Positions 1 to 5,805 of a stretch of 7,773 nt of DNA are shown one piece after another. Source of the stretch: Pseudomonadota bacterium (GTDB taxonomy: Bacteria > Pseudomonadota > Gammaproteobacteria > Burkholderiales > SG8-39). The notes under the pieces were generated by a model. The model was not told the origin of the DNA. It ran no database searches and was given only the letters and a program-made list of their open reading frames with translations. The position numbers were made by a program, and so were the translations under genes. Numbering within the stretch: the stretch's first letter is position 1; each line of letters starts with the position of its first letter. The DNA is taken from the NCBI GenBank assembly GCA_021825225.1, contig JAKAIH010000115.1, forward strand, positions 1 to 7,773. Reading direction: 5' to 3'.

Positions 1-1071
1 CCGGTGTACGGTGCCATGGTCGCGCGCTTGCCGCGCCGGCGCTTCATCCCGCTGGTTTATCACTTTTTTGTCGCGAACCTCGCCATCTTCTGGCTGCTGC
101 TGAGTTTCGATGTCGCCAAGGTGCAGTTGGCGCGGGTGTTCTTCGTCTGGATCAGCGTGTTCAACCTGTTCGCGGTATCCGTATTCTGGTCATATATGGC
201 AGATCTGTTCACAAGCGAGCAGGGAAAGCGGCTGTTCGGTTTCATTGCTGCCGGCGGCTCCGCCGGGGCCTTGCTCGGCCCCGCGCTGACGGTGGCGCTG
301 GCGCTGCCGCTCGGCCCGGTCAATCTGCTGCTTGTCGCGGCATTGTTGCTGGAACTGGCTGTGCTGTGCGCGCGGCGGTTGGAGCCGGCCGCAGTATGTG
401 CAAGTGCAAGAGTTGCGGCGCCAGGCGTACTCGGCGGAGGCTGGCTGGCGGGTATCGCGATGGTGCTGCGTTCGCCTTATCTGGCCGGCATTGCGCTATG
501 GGTAAGCTTGCTGTCGCTCTGCGGAACCTTCCTGTATTTCCAGCAGGCGAGCATCGTCGCCGCGGCTTCCGATGATCCGGCGGTGCGCATCCGGATTTTC
601 GCCGGCATCGAGTTCGCGATCGGCATACTGACCCTTGCGCTTCAGATCCTTGCCACCGGCCGGCTCACTACGGCCTTTGGCGTCGGCCGCGCCGCGGCGG
701 CGCTTCCGCTGGTCTTCGGCTTGGGCTTCCTTGCGCTGGCTGCCGCTCCGATGCTGCTGGTGGTCATTGCGTTCCAGGCGCTGCAGCGGACAGTCAATTT
801 CGCTCTGTCGAACCCGGCGCGGGAAGTCCTGTTTACCGTGCTCGCGCGCGAGGAGAAATACAAGGCGAAGAACGTGATCGACATCGTCGTGTTCCGCGGC
901 GCGGATGCGGCGAGCGGCTGGTTGTTCGCGCTGCTGCGCGGCGCGGGGCTGGAACTGTCGACGATTGCGCTGACTGCAGCGCCGCTGGCCGGTGCATGGC
1001 TCGCGCTGGCACTTGCGCTCGGGCGCGCGCAGGAGCGCCGCGCCTTGGCGGGTGTCGCGTCCGGCGGGTGA
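1..1071 (+). CDS. Polytopic transporter related to the ATP:ADP antiporter/MFS group, 5' end missing
   Basis: The reading frame is open from the first base, and the visible product of about 356 residues is almost entirely hydrophobic helices. Counting from the GTG at 4, membrane segments lie near residues 16-35, 40-65, 78-120, 145-178, 195-220, 228-260 and 320-345. They are broken by basic loops such as RLPRRRF near residue 8. The stretch FTSEQGKRLFGFIAAGGSAG (about 69-88) matches, as I recall it, a group of proteobacterial proteins annotated as MFS or NTP-exchange (COG3202-like) transporters, which run a little over 400 residues. The N-terminal one or two helices are therefore probably outside the window, and the GTG at 4 is unlikely to be the true start. 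The protein would sit in the inner membrane. The substrate is unknown; nucleotide exchange should not be assumed, because free-living bacteria carry these homologues without an energy-parasite lifestyle. An 89-nt gap separates it from the next gene. Family call fairly sure, function unsure. Confidence 0.75.
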   Translation, partial: PVYGAMVARLPRRRFIPLVYHFFVANLAIFWLLLSFDVAKVQLARVFFVWISVFNLFAVSVFWSYMADLFTSEQGKRLFGFIAAGGSAGALLGPALTVALALPLGPVNLLLVAALLLELAVLCARRLEPAAVCASARVAAPGVLGGGWLAGIAMVLRSPYLAGIALWVSLLSLCGTFLYFQQASIVAAASDDPAVRIRIFAGIEFAIGILTLALQILATGRLTTAFGVGRAAAALPLVFGLGFLALAAAPMLLVVIAFQALQRTVNFALSNPAREVLFTVLAREEKYKAKNVIDIVVFRGADAASGWLFALLRGAGLELSTIALTAAPLAGAWLALALALGRAQERRALAGVASGG

Positions 1072-1148
1072 AAGCACGCCGCGATCGATGCGAAACCCGA
1101 TGTTCGGCGGTGCCGGCCTGACACTTTCATATTTTACGACTCTTGCTC

Positions 1149-1154
1149 AGAGGA
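1149..1154 (+). promoter_or_regulatory. Shine-Dalgarno site fixing the DUF2721 start
   Basis: AGAGGA lies 6 nt before the ATG at 1161. The in-frame TTG at 1143 would place this site inside the coding region and has no comparable site upstream, so the ATG at 1161 is preferred. Confidence 0.7.
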
Positions 1155-1160
1155 TCCCTC

Positions 1161-1601
1161 ATGGAAACCGTTTCGAGTATTACCAGCGTCTCTCACGTCA
1201 TTCAGCTGGCTGTCGCGCCGGTCTTTCTGCTTTCCGGCGTCGGTGCCATCCTGGCGGTGCTCATCAACCGCCTGGGACGCATTGTCGATCGCTACCGGGT
1301 ACTGGAAAGCAGCAGCCCAAAAGCCGCGGCGGACGAGCAGGCTATCGCGCAGGTGGAAATGGCGATTCTGGCGCGGCGGGCGCGCCTGATCCATTGGGCC
1401 ATCAGCCTGTGCACGATCGGTGCTCTGTGCATCTGCATCGTGGTGGCAACGCTTTTTGTCGGTTCCATGCTGCGGGTGAGCGTTTCGCAGCTGATCGCGT
1501 TGATGTTTGTCGGAGCGATGCTCGCACTGATCGCAGGTTTGTTGAGCTTTCTGCGCGAAATCACCCTCGCGACTGGTAACATCCATGTGAACAAGCACTG
1601 A
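1161..1601 (+). CDS. DUF2721 family small membrane protein
   Basis: This encodes 146 residues with three predicted membrane helices (about 12-38, 80-101 and 109-131). A polar, charged stretch of about 40 residues (39-79) lies between helices 1 and 2. The first helix with QLAVAPVFLLSGVGAILAVL followed by NRLGRIVDR, then a charged segment ending in LARRARLIHWAI, is the pattern I know for the DUF2721 family (PF11026), whose members are usually 130-160 residues. No biochemical role is established for the family, so none is assigned. It would be an inner-membrane protein. The gene ends 22 nt before the dioxygenase start and is probably co-transcribed with it. No well-formed sigma70 promoter is apparent in the 89 nt upstream: there is a CTGACA at 1118-1123 without a matching -10. 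The family call is secure enough; the cellular role is open. Confidence 0.85.
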   Translation: METVSSITSVSHVIQLAVAPVFLLSGVGAILAVLINRLGRIVDRYRVLESSSPKAAADEQAIAQVEMAILARRARLIHWAISLCTIGALCICIVVATLFVGSMLRVSVSQLIALMFVGAMLALIAGLLSFLREITLATGNIHVNKH

Positions 1602-1623
1602 AGGCGCCGCGTAGGAGTCGACC

Positions 1624-2448
1624 ATGAACACTGCAGGCAAGGCGCGCATGCCGGTCATATTCTTCGGACACGGCAGCCCGATGAACACGCTCGAGCACAA
1701 CCGCTACACCGAAGCCTGGCGCGCGCTGGGCGCAAACGTGCCCAAGCCGAAGGCAATCCTGGCAATCTCGGCGCATTGGCTCACGCGCGGCACTGCCGCG
1801 ACCGCAATGGCAAGTCCGCCGACGATTCACGATTTCGGCGGTTTCCCGCAGGCACTGTTCGACATGCAATACCCGGCGCCGGGCGATCCCGCGCTGGCCG
1901 CGCGCCTGCGCGAGTTGCTCGCGCCGCTGCCAGTGCACCTCGATCAGTCCTGGGGCCTGGACCACGGCACCTGGTCGGTGCTGGCGCATGCCTTCCCCGA
2001 CGCGGACACGCCTGTGGTGCAGCTCAGCATGGACGGCACCAAGCCTGCCCGCTTTCACTACGAACTGGGCCAGCGGCTGGCGCCGTTGCGCGACGAAGAT
2101 GTGCTGATCGTCGGCAGCGGCAATGTGGTGCACAACCTGATGCTGATGCGGCGCGGCGAAAGCGCGCCTGCCTACGACTGGGCGCGGCGCTTCAACGAGC
2201 GGGTGCGCGCTGCGCTCGCCTCGGGCGAGCACCAGGCGCTGATCGATTTCGAGCGCTGGGGCGAAGACGCGCGTCTGTCGGTGCCCACGCCCGAGCATTA
2301 CCTGCCTTTGCTTTATATCGCCGGACTGCAGGTCGAGGGCGAATCCATGGCGTTCGCTGTCGACGGATACGAGGCGGGGTCCTTGGGCATGCTGAGCGCG
2401 GCGGCCGGGATGCCTGCTGGTTGGCGCGGCGCGGCGGACCTGCCCTGA
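1624..2448 (+). CDS. ygiD: DODA-type extradiol ring-cleavage dioxygenase (YgiD family)
   Basis: This 274-residue protein matches the length and motif order of E. coli YgiD, a metal-dependent 4,5-DOPA extradiol dioxygenase in the LigB superfamily. Likely metal ligands are H16 (in FFGHGSPMN), H51 (in AISAHW) and H170 (in GSGNVVHNL). H114 in WGLDHGTW is the probable acid-base histidine, and H225 (TPEHYLPLL) is also a conserved family position. The family opens catecholic rings by inserting dioxygen next to the diol; YgiD itself acts on L-DOPA in vitro, while the natural substrate is generally unclear. The protein lacks a signal peptide and is expected in the cytoplasm. TAGGAG at 1612-1617, 6 nt upstream, supports this ATG; a later in-frame ATG (residue 9) is less likely. 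It sits in a tight run with the DUF2721 gene before it and the Sel1 gene after it. No other aromatic-degradation gene is nearby, so a catabolic role is not supported by context. Confidence 0.9.
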   Translation: MNTAGKARMPVIFFGHGSPMNTLEHNRYTEAWRALGANVPKPKAILAISAHWLTRGTAATAMASPPTIHDFGGFPQALFDMQYPAPGDPALAARLRELLAPLPVHLDQSWGLDHGTWSVLAHAFPDADTPVVQLSMDGTKPARFHYELGQRLAPLRDEDVLIVGSGNVVHNLMLMRRGESAPAYDWARRFNERVRAALASGEHQALIDFERWGEDARLSVPTPEHYLPLLYIAGLQVEGESMAFAVDGYEAGSLGMLSAAAGMPAGWRGAADLP

Positions 2449-2472
2449 TATGCGATTATCATCACTTCATTC

Positions 2473-2479
2473 GACGAGG
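2473..2479 (+). promoter_or_regulatory. Shine-Dalgarno site fixing the Sel1 protein start
   Basis: GACGAGG ends 6 nt before the ATG at 2486. The in-frame ATG at 2450, 1 nt after the dioxygenase stop, has only a weak upstream purine run and would put 12 extra polar residues in front of a clean signal peptide. Confidence 0.65.
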
Positions 2480-2485
2480 CGTGAC

Positions 2486-3289
2486 ATGCGGGTATTGGCG
2501 GCGACAGGCATCGTTTTGGCATTGTGGCTAGCCCCAGCATGGGCTGGAGACTTTGAGGACGGCGTGACGTCTTATCTGGCCCATGATTACGTGAAGGCGA
2601 TGGATTCCTGGCAGAAAGCGGCAGCACAGGGCAATGCGTCAGCGCAAACCACCTTGGGCATTATGTACGAGAAGGGACAGGGCACCGCCGTGGATTACAG
2701 GCAGGCGGCGTTCTGGTACAGGCAGGCGGCGGAACGGGGAAATGCGGGAGCGCAAAACAATCTGGGATCTCTTTACGAGAAGGGGCAGGGCGTTGCGCAG
2801 GACAATAAGCAGGCGGCGCACTGGTATCGCAAAGCGGCGGAACAGGGAAACGCCATAGCGCAATTCAACCTCGGCCGCATGTACCAGACCGGACAGGGCG
2901 TGGCACAGGACTACGTGCAGGCCGCGTCCTGGTTCCGCAAAGCGGCGGAGCAGGGGCACAGCTGGGCGCAATCTGCGCTGGGCCTGATGTCAGAGACCGG
3001 GCAGGGGGTGGCGCGCGACTACAAGCAGGCAGTCTACTGGTATCGCAAGGCGGCCGAAAGCGGCGATCCGATGGCGCAGCTCGATCTTGGCCGGATATAC
3101 GAAGCCGGGCATGAAGGCGTGGCGACGGACTATGTCGAAGCGCATAAATGGTGGAGTATCGCCGCTGCGAACGGCGAAGATGAGGGCAGGAGGAATCGTA
3201 TTCTGGTCGAGCGCCTGATGACCCCCGAACAGATCGCCGAGTCCAAACAGCGCGCCGACGCGTGGCTGAAGGCGCACGAAAAGAAGTAG
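2486..3289 (+). CDS. Secreted Sel1-repeat (TPR-like) protein
   Basis: The start at 2486 gives a 267-residue precursor. Its signal peptide has a basic start, a hydrophobic core at about 3-16, and an APAWA motif ending at residue 20 before GDF, so signal peptidase I cleavage after A20 is likely and the mature protein would be periplasmic or exported. Residues 38-218 contain five consecutive Sel1 repeats of 36 residues (38-73, 74-109, 110-145, 146-181 and 182-218; the last has one extra residue in GHEGVA). A degenerate sixth helix-turn unit and a charged tail follow. Each repeat carries the AxxWYRKAAEQG...AQ..LG.MY..GQGV pattern. Sel1 solenoids usually act as scaffolds for protein-protein contacts; the partner is unknown. 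The gene lies 37 nt after the dioxygenase and is probably in the same transcription unit. Repeat 4 has Ser where the consensus has Tyr (LMSETGQG). Family call is firm, role unknown. Confidence 0.9.
   Translation: MRVLAATGIVLALWLAPAWAGDFEDGVTSYLAHDYVKAMDSWQKAAAQGNASAQTTLGIMYEKGQGTAVDYRQAAFWYRQAAERGNAGAQNNLGSLYEKGQGVAQDNKQAAHWYRKAAEQGNAIAQFNLGRMYQTGQGVAQDYVQAASWFRKAAEQGHSWAQSALGLMSETGQGVARDYKQAVYWYRKAAESGDPMAQLDLGRIYEAGHEGVATDYVEAHKWWSIAAANGEDEGRRNRILVERLMTPEQIAESKQRADAWLKAHEKK
2597..3139 (+). repeat. Five tandem coding repeats of about 108 bp (Sel1 units)
   Basis: Five in-frame units start at 2597, 2705, 2813, 2921 and 3029; the last is 111 bp. They keep similar DNA words, for example CGCAAAGCGGCGGA in units 3 and 4 and the GGGCAGGGCGT or GGACAGGGCGT type near each unit's end. 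The similarity comes from the encoded Sel1 consensus but is high enough that unit gain or loss by recombination is possible. Confidence 0.75.
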
Positions 3290-3297
3290 GGCAAGGG

Positions 3298-3315
3298 CGC
3301 GATCGGTGGATCGCG
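3298..3315. other. Short inverted repeat between convergent genes
   Basis: CGCGATC, a GGTG loop and GATCGCG form a perfect 7-bp stem with a 4-base loop in the 40-nt gap between the Sel1 gene and the decarboxylase, which converge here. There is no T-run on either side, so it is not a canonical intrinsic terminator. It could act as a weak hairpin protecting or ending either transcript. Confidence 0.35.
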
Positions 3316-3329
3316 GCAGGACGCCGCGT

Positions 3330-4949
3330 CTAGACGCGCTTGCTCTTGACGCCTTCGACGAAACGCGCCAGCGTCGGCGACATTGCGCCGCGCGCGACCA
3401 TGGCCTCGATCAGTTGGAAGCGCCCGCGCCGCTGCTGCGCGGCGTTCAGAGCCTGCGCCAGTTCGCCGCGGTTGCGCACGCGCACGCCGTCGCCGCCCAA
3501 GGCGATGGCCGCTTCGGCGAAGTGCCAGTCGTCGAGATCGTTGAATTTCGATTCCGGCTGGAAGGCGCGCAGCATCTCCCAACTGGAATTGTTGATCAGC
3601 AGCACGATCGGATCCCAGCCGTGGCGGCGGCAATTCCCCAGTTCCCAGCCGGTCATCTGGAACGCGCCGTCGCCGACGATGATCAGCGGCCGCCGACCGG
3701 TCGCGGCCTGCAAGCCCAGGCCGGCGGGTACGCCAAAACCCATGGTGGCGTAATAGCCGGGAGCCACCAGCGCCGTGTGCTCGATGTCCATCGCGAGGAA
3801 CATGCAGTCGCCGATGTCGGTCGCGATCGGCATCTTGCCGTGCGCGTCCATCAGGTCGTTGACCGCGGTGGCGATGTCCAGGGGGGTGATCGGCGCAGTG
3901 TCGGCCGGCAAGCCGCGCGGATACACGGCGGCTTCATGCTGCAACGCAGCGGGCGTTTGCGCAGACAGCCGTGCCAGCAAGGCCTCGACCAGCGGGCCCA
4001 GGGGAATCTCGGGATACACGTGATGGGCTATGGTTACCTGCCGGTCCAGCGCCTGGATCGACAGGCGCAGATCGATATGCTTGGCCGAAACGCCGAGGTT
4101 GGTGTCCGAGACGATCACGCCGAGCAGAAACAGCGCATCGGATTTCTCGACCAGTTCGGTGATTGCGGGCAGCCCGGCAACACCGATATAGGTTCCGAGC
4201 AGTGGTGCATCGGTATTCGCCAGCAGTCCGCGGCCGAGCAGGCTGGTGACCACGGGCAGCCCCAGTCGGCGCGCCAGTTCAGCGACTTTCTGCTCCAGTC
4301 CGAAGCGGCGCACTTCGACGCCTATCATCAATACCGGCGAGCGCGCCGAGCGCAGGCGCGCCAGGATTTCGTCGGCGCAGGCAGCAAGCGCCTCGGGGTC
4401 GAAGGCGGGTTCGCCCGCGGCAGGCACTTGCCCGCAAGGCAAATTCACCATGTCGCGCGGCAGCTCAAGATAGACCGGCTGCGAGCGGCTGAGGCAGGCG
4501 CGCAGCACGCGCGCGATTTCGGCCGGCGCGGTGCGAACGTCATCAAGGCAGGCCTGCGCGCAAGTGATCTCCTGATAAATGCGGTATTGCGAGTCGAGCG
4601 ACTTGGCCTGGTGATGCAGCAGCAGGCCGCGCTGCGTCTCGCCCTTGCCCGGCGCGCCCGAGATCACAACCAGCGGAGACTTCTCGGCGAATGCGGCGGC
4701 AACCGGATTGACCATATTCAGCGCGCCGGCGCCGTAGGTGACAGCCGCCACACCCAGCCCCGAGTGGATGCGCGCGGCGGCGTCCGCGGCAAAACCGACC
4801 GCCGGTTCGTGGCTCAGCGTGTACAGCGGTAGAATGCCGGACTCTTCAATAACCTTGAAGAACGGCAGCGCGTAATCGCCGGGAATGCCGAAGATCTCGC
4901 GTGCGCCATGCGTCTTGAGCGCATGCAGCAGTGCTTCGGACAGGTTCAT
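3330..4949 (-). CDS. ppdC: ThDP-dependent phenylpyruvate/indolepyruvate decarboxylase
   Basis: The 539-residue product follows, motif for motif, the Azospirillum brasilense phenylpyruvate decarboxylase (formerly IpdC) as I recall it. FGIPGDYALPFFK holds D25, LSHEPAVGFAADAAAR holds the catalytic glutamate E48, LLLHHQ holds H112 and H113, SDT sits at 281-283, and GDGAFQMTGWELGN opens the ThDP/Mg motif at about 426 and closes with NN at about 453, followed by WEM. These are the same positions as in the Azospirillum enzyme. Such enzymes decarboxylate aryl-2-keto acids to aldehydes, in phenylacetate/indole-3-acetate formation or the Ehrlich pathway, in the cytoplasm. The HH pair separates it from acetolactate synthase, a common misannotation. 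GAGGAG at 4958-4963, 8 nt upstream, picks the ATG at 4949 over the ATG at 4991. It has its own divergent intergenic region and no aminotransferase or aldehyde dehydrogenase beside it. The family is very likely; indolepyruvate versus phenylpyruvate preference cannot be read from the sequence. Confidence 0.92.
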   Translation of the reverse strand: MNLSEALLHALKTHGAREIFGIPGDYALPFFKVIEESGILPLYTLSHEPAVGFAADAAARIHSGLGVAAVTYGAGALNMVNPVAAAFAEKSPLVVISGAPGKGETQRGLLLHHQAKSLDSQYRIYQEITCAQACLDDVRTAPAEIARVLRACLSRSQPVYLELPRDMVNLPCGQVPAAGEPAFDPEALAACADEILARLRSARSPVLMIGVEVRRFGLEQKVAELARRLGLPVVTSLLGRGLLANTDAPLLGTYIGVAGLPAITELVEKSDALFLLGVIVSDTNLGVSAKHIDLRLSIQALDRQVTIAHHVYPEIPLGPLVEALLARLSAQTPAALQHEAAVYPRGLPADTAPITPLDIATAVNDLMDAHGKMPIATDIGDCMFLAMDIEHTALVAPGYYATMGFGVPAGLGLQAATGRRPLIIVGDGAFQMTGWELGNCRRHGWDPIVLLINNSSWEMLRAFQPESKFNDLDDWHFAEAAIALGGDGVRVRNRGELAQALNAAQQRRGRFQLIEAMVARGAMSPTLARFVEGVKSKRV

Positions 4950-4957
4950 GTGTGTTT

Positions 4958-4963
4958 CTCCTC
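4958..4963 (-). promoter_or_regulatory. Shine-Dalgarno site fixing the decarboxylase start
   Basis: On the minus strand GAGGAG lies 8 nt before the ATG at 4949. The upstream in-frame ATG at 4991 would overlap or precede the probable transcription start and adds a 14-residue extension absent from the family as I know it. Confidence 0.75.
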
Positions 4964-4994
4964 GTGGCTTTCTCGATCCATTGCGCAGCATCGA

Positions 4995-5000
4995 ATTTTA
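4995..5000 (-). promoter_or_regulatory. Possible -10 element of the decarboxylase gene
   Basis: The minus strand reads TAAAAT here, five of six matches to TATAAT, about 46 nt before the decarboxylase ATG. No acceptable -35 lies at 16-18 nt spacing. If this is the real promoter it would probably need an activator or be set by proteins binding the adjacent inverted repeat, whose left arm overlaps this hexamer. Confidence 0.3.
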
Positions 5001-5032
5001 CCCACAGTTTCTGTGGATAAGCCTGTGGATTT
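4998..5032. promoter_or_regulatory. Cluster of three DnaA-box-like 9-mers with a near-perfect inverted repeat
   Basis: TTACCCACA (4998-5006) differs by one base from the DnaA box TTATCCACA. TGTGGATAA (5012-5020) is its exact reverse complement, and TGTGGATTT (5024-5032) differs by one base in the same orientation. The first two form an inverted repeat with 10-bp arms (4998-5007 and 5011-5020; nine of ten pairs match) around a TTT spacer. CTGTGGAT is repeated directly at 5011 and 5023, 12 bp apart. The cluster lies between two divergent genes and next to an AT-rich segment. It may bind DnaA, as a transcriptional or titration site, or it may be the operator of an unrelated dimeric regulator. 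The sequence facts are certain; the binding protein is inferred. Confidence 0.5.
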
Positions 5033-5065
5033 TTATTGCAACAAAAATATCGTGCTTCGGAAAAG

Positions 5066-5092
5066 TTGAAAAACAATGGGGGCGATTATAAT
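5066..5092 (+). promoter_or_regulatory. Sigma70-type promoter of the methyltransferase gene
   Basis: A perfect TATAAT -10 lies at 5087-5092 with TTGAAA (five of six) at 5066-5071. The 15-bp spacing is somewhat short. Transcription would begin near 5099 and leave a leader of about 20 nt containing the ribosome site. This excludes the upstream in-frame ATG at 5076 as the start. The surrounding DNA (5031-5094) is about one third G+C by hand count, unlike the GC-rich genes on both sides. Confidence 0.6.
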
Positions 5093-5107
5093 TTGGGCGT
5101 TAGCAAA

Positions 5108-5112
5108 AGGAG
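5108..5112 (+). promoter_or_regulatory. Shine-Dalgarno site fixing the methyltransferase start
   Basis: AGGAG, within AAAAGGAG, is 8 nt before the ATG at 5121 and supports that start over the ATG at 5076, which lies upstream of the -10 element. Confidence 0.75.
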
Positions 5113-5120
5113 CAATCTCG

Positions 5121-5777
5121 ATGACGCAGCAGGCAGGTGGCCGCACCGGGCCGCATACCCTTGAAACCGCACTGATACGCTGGGAGGCACGCTTCAGCGT
5201 AGGCGAATATCTGTTCGGCGAACGTCCGAATGCTTACCTTGCATCAAAAACCAACCTGTTCGCCAAAGGCAGCCGGGCGCTGTCGATCGCCGACGGGGAA
5301 GGCCGCAACAGCGTCTGGCTGGCCGAGCAGGGTCTGCGCGTGGATGCCTTCGACTTCTCGCCCACCGCGGTGGCCAAAGCCGAGCGGCTTGCGCTCAGCC
5401 GCGGCGTGCGCGTCGGCTTCAACGTGTGCGAGACCTTCGCGTGGTCCTGGGAACCTTCGGCCTACGACCTGGTTGCAGCGATTTTCATCCAGTTTGCGTC
5501 ACCGGCAGTGCGCGAGAAGCTGTTCCCGCTGATGCAGCGGACGCTCAAGCCGGGCGGGCTGCTGATACTCCAGGGCTACCGCGCGGAGCAGTTGCAGTAC
5601 GGCACCGGCGGCCCGCCGGAACTGGATCACCTCTATACCGAGGCGATGGTGCGCGAGCTGCTGCAGGACATGGACATCCTCGAGCTGCGCTGCTACGAAG
5701 AGCCGGTCGATGAGGGCAAGGGCCATTCCGGCATGTCGGCGCTCATGGGCGTCGTCGCGCGCAAGCGCCAGGCGTAA
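5121..5777 (+). CDS. Class I SAM-dependent methyltransferase, small-molecule type
   Basis: The 218-residue product shows a compact Rossmann-fold methyltransferase. Motif I is ALSIADGEGRNS (53-64), the acidic residue ending strand 2 is D78 in DAFDFSP, the strand-4 motif is YDLVAAIFIQF (115-125), and LKPGGLLILQGY spans 142-153. The N-terminal WEARFSVGEYLFGERPNAYL (21-40) is a cap region of the kind seen in the TehB/thiopurine-methyltransferase-like group, where the substrate sits. Q124 occupies the place where many class I enzymes have a histidine. From memory this AIFIQFA form occurs in a conserved proteobacterial subfamily, so it is probably not a defect. It would be a soluble cytoplasmic enzyme transferring a methyl group from SAM; the acceptor (chalcogen, thiol or other small molecule) cannot be stated. 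It is transcribed divergently from the decarboxylase and ends 28 nt before the convergent universal stress protein gene. Confidence 0.85.
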   Translation: MTQQAGGRTGPHTLETALIRWEARFSVGEYLFGERPNAYLASKTNLFAKGSRALSIADGEGRNSVWLAEQGLRVDAFDFSPTAVAKAERLALSRGVRVGFNVCETFAWSWEPSAYDLVAAIFIQFASPAVREKLFPLMQRTLKPGGLLILQGYRAEQLQYGTGGPPELDHLYTEAMVRELLQDMDILELRCYEEPVDEGKGHSGMSALMGVVARKRQA

Positions 5778-5805
5778 TCGAGGGAGCATTGCGCCGGCCC
5801 GCAGC

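Noticed and set aside
496..1130. Open frames of 160-190 codons on the minus strand inside the transporter gene
   Set aside because: The translations are low-complexity Arg/Gln/Ala-rich and overlap a clear membrane-protein gene in another frame, so they are composition artefacts.
1072..1160. A promoter for the DUF2721 gene
   Set aside because: CTGACA at 1118-1123 and TATTTT at 1130-1135 are individually reasonable but have incompatible spacing, so no promoter is called.
2446..2470. Fur-box-like sequence (GATTATCATCAC) just before the Sel1 gene
   Set aside because: Only one half resembles the consensus GATAATCATTAT; the other half does not match, so iron control is not supported.
3306..4832. 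A 508-codon open frame on the plus strand opposite the decarboxylase
   Set aside because: It is fully antisense to a gene with all family motifs. Its translation is rich in Arg, Gln, Ala and His without any recognisable domain, and it has no convincing ribosome site. Long antisense frames are expected in GC-rich genes.
4950..5120. A chromosomal replication origin
   Set aside because: Despite the DnaA-like boxes and AT-rich DNA, there are only three boxes in 171 nt. The neighbours are a decarboxylase and a methyltransferase rather than dnaA, dnaN, gidA or parAB, so I report a DnaA-like site and not an origin.
5778..5805. An intrinsic terminator between the convergent methyltransferase and stress protein genes
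   Set aside because: The 28-nt gap has GC-rich bases but no adequate stem followed by a T-run in either direction.
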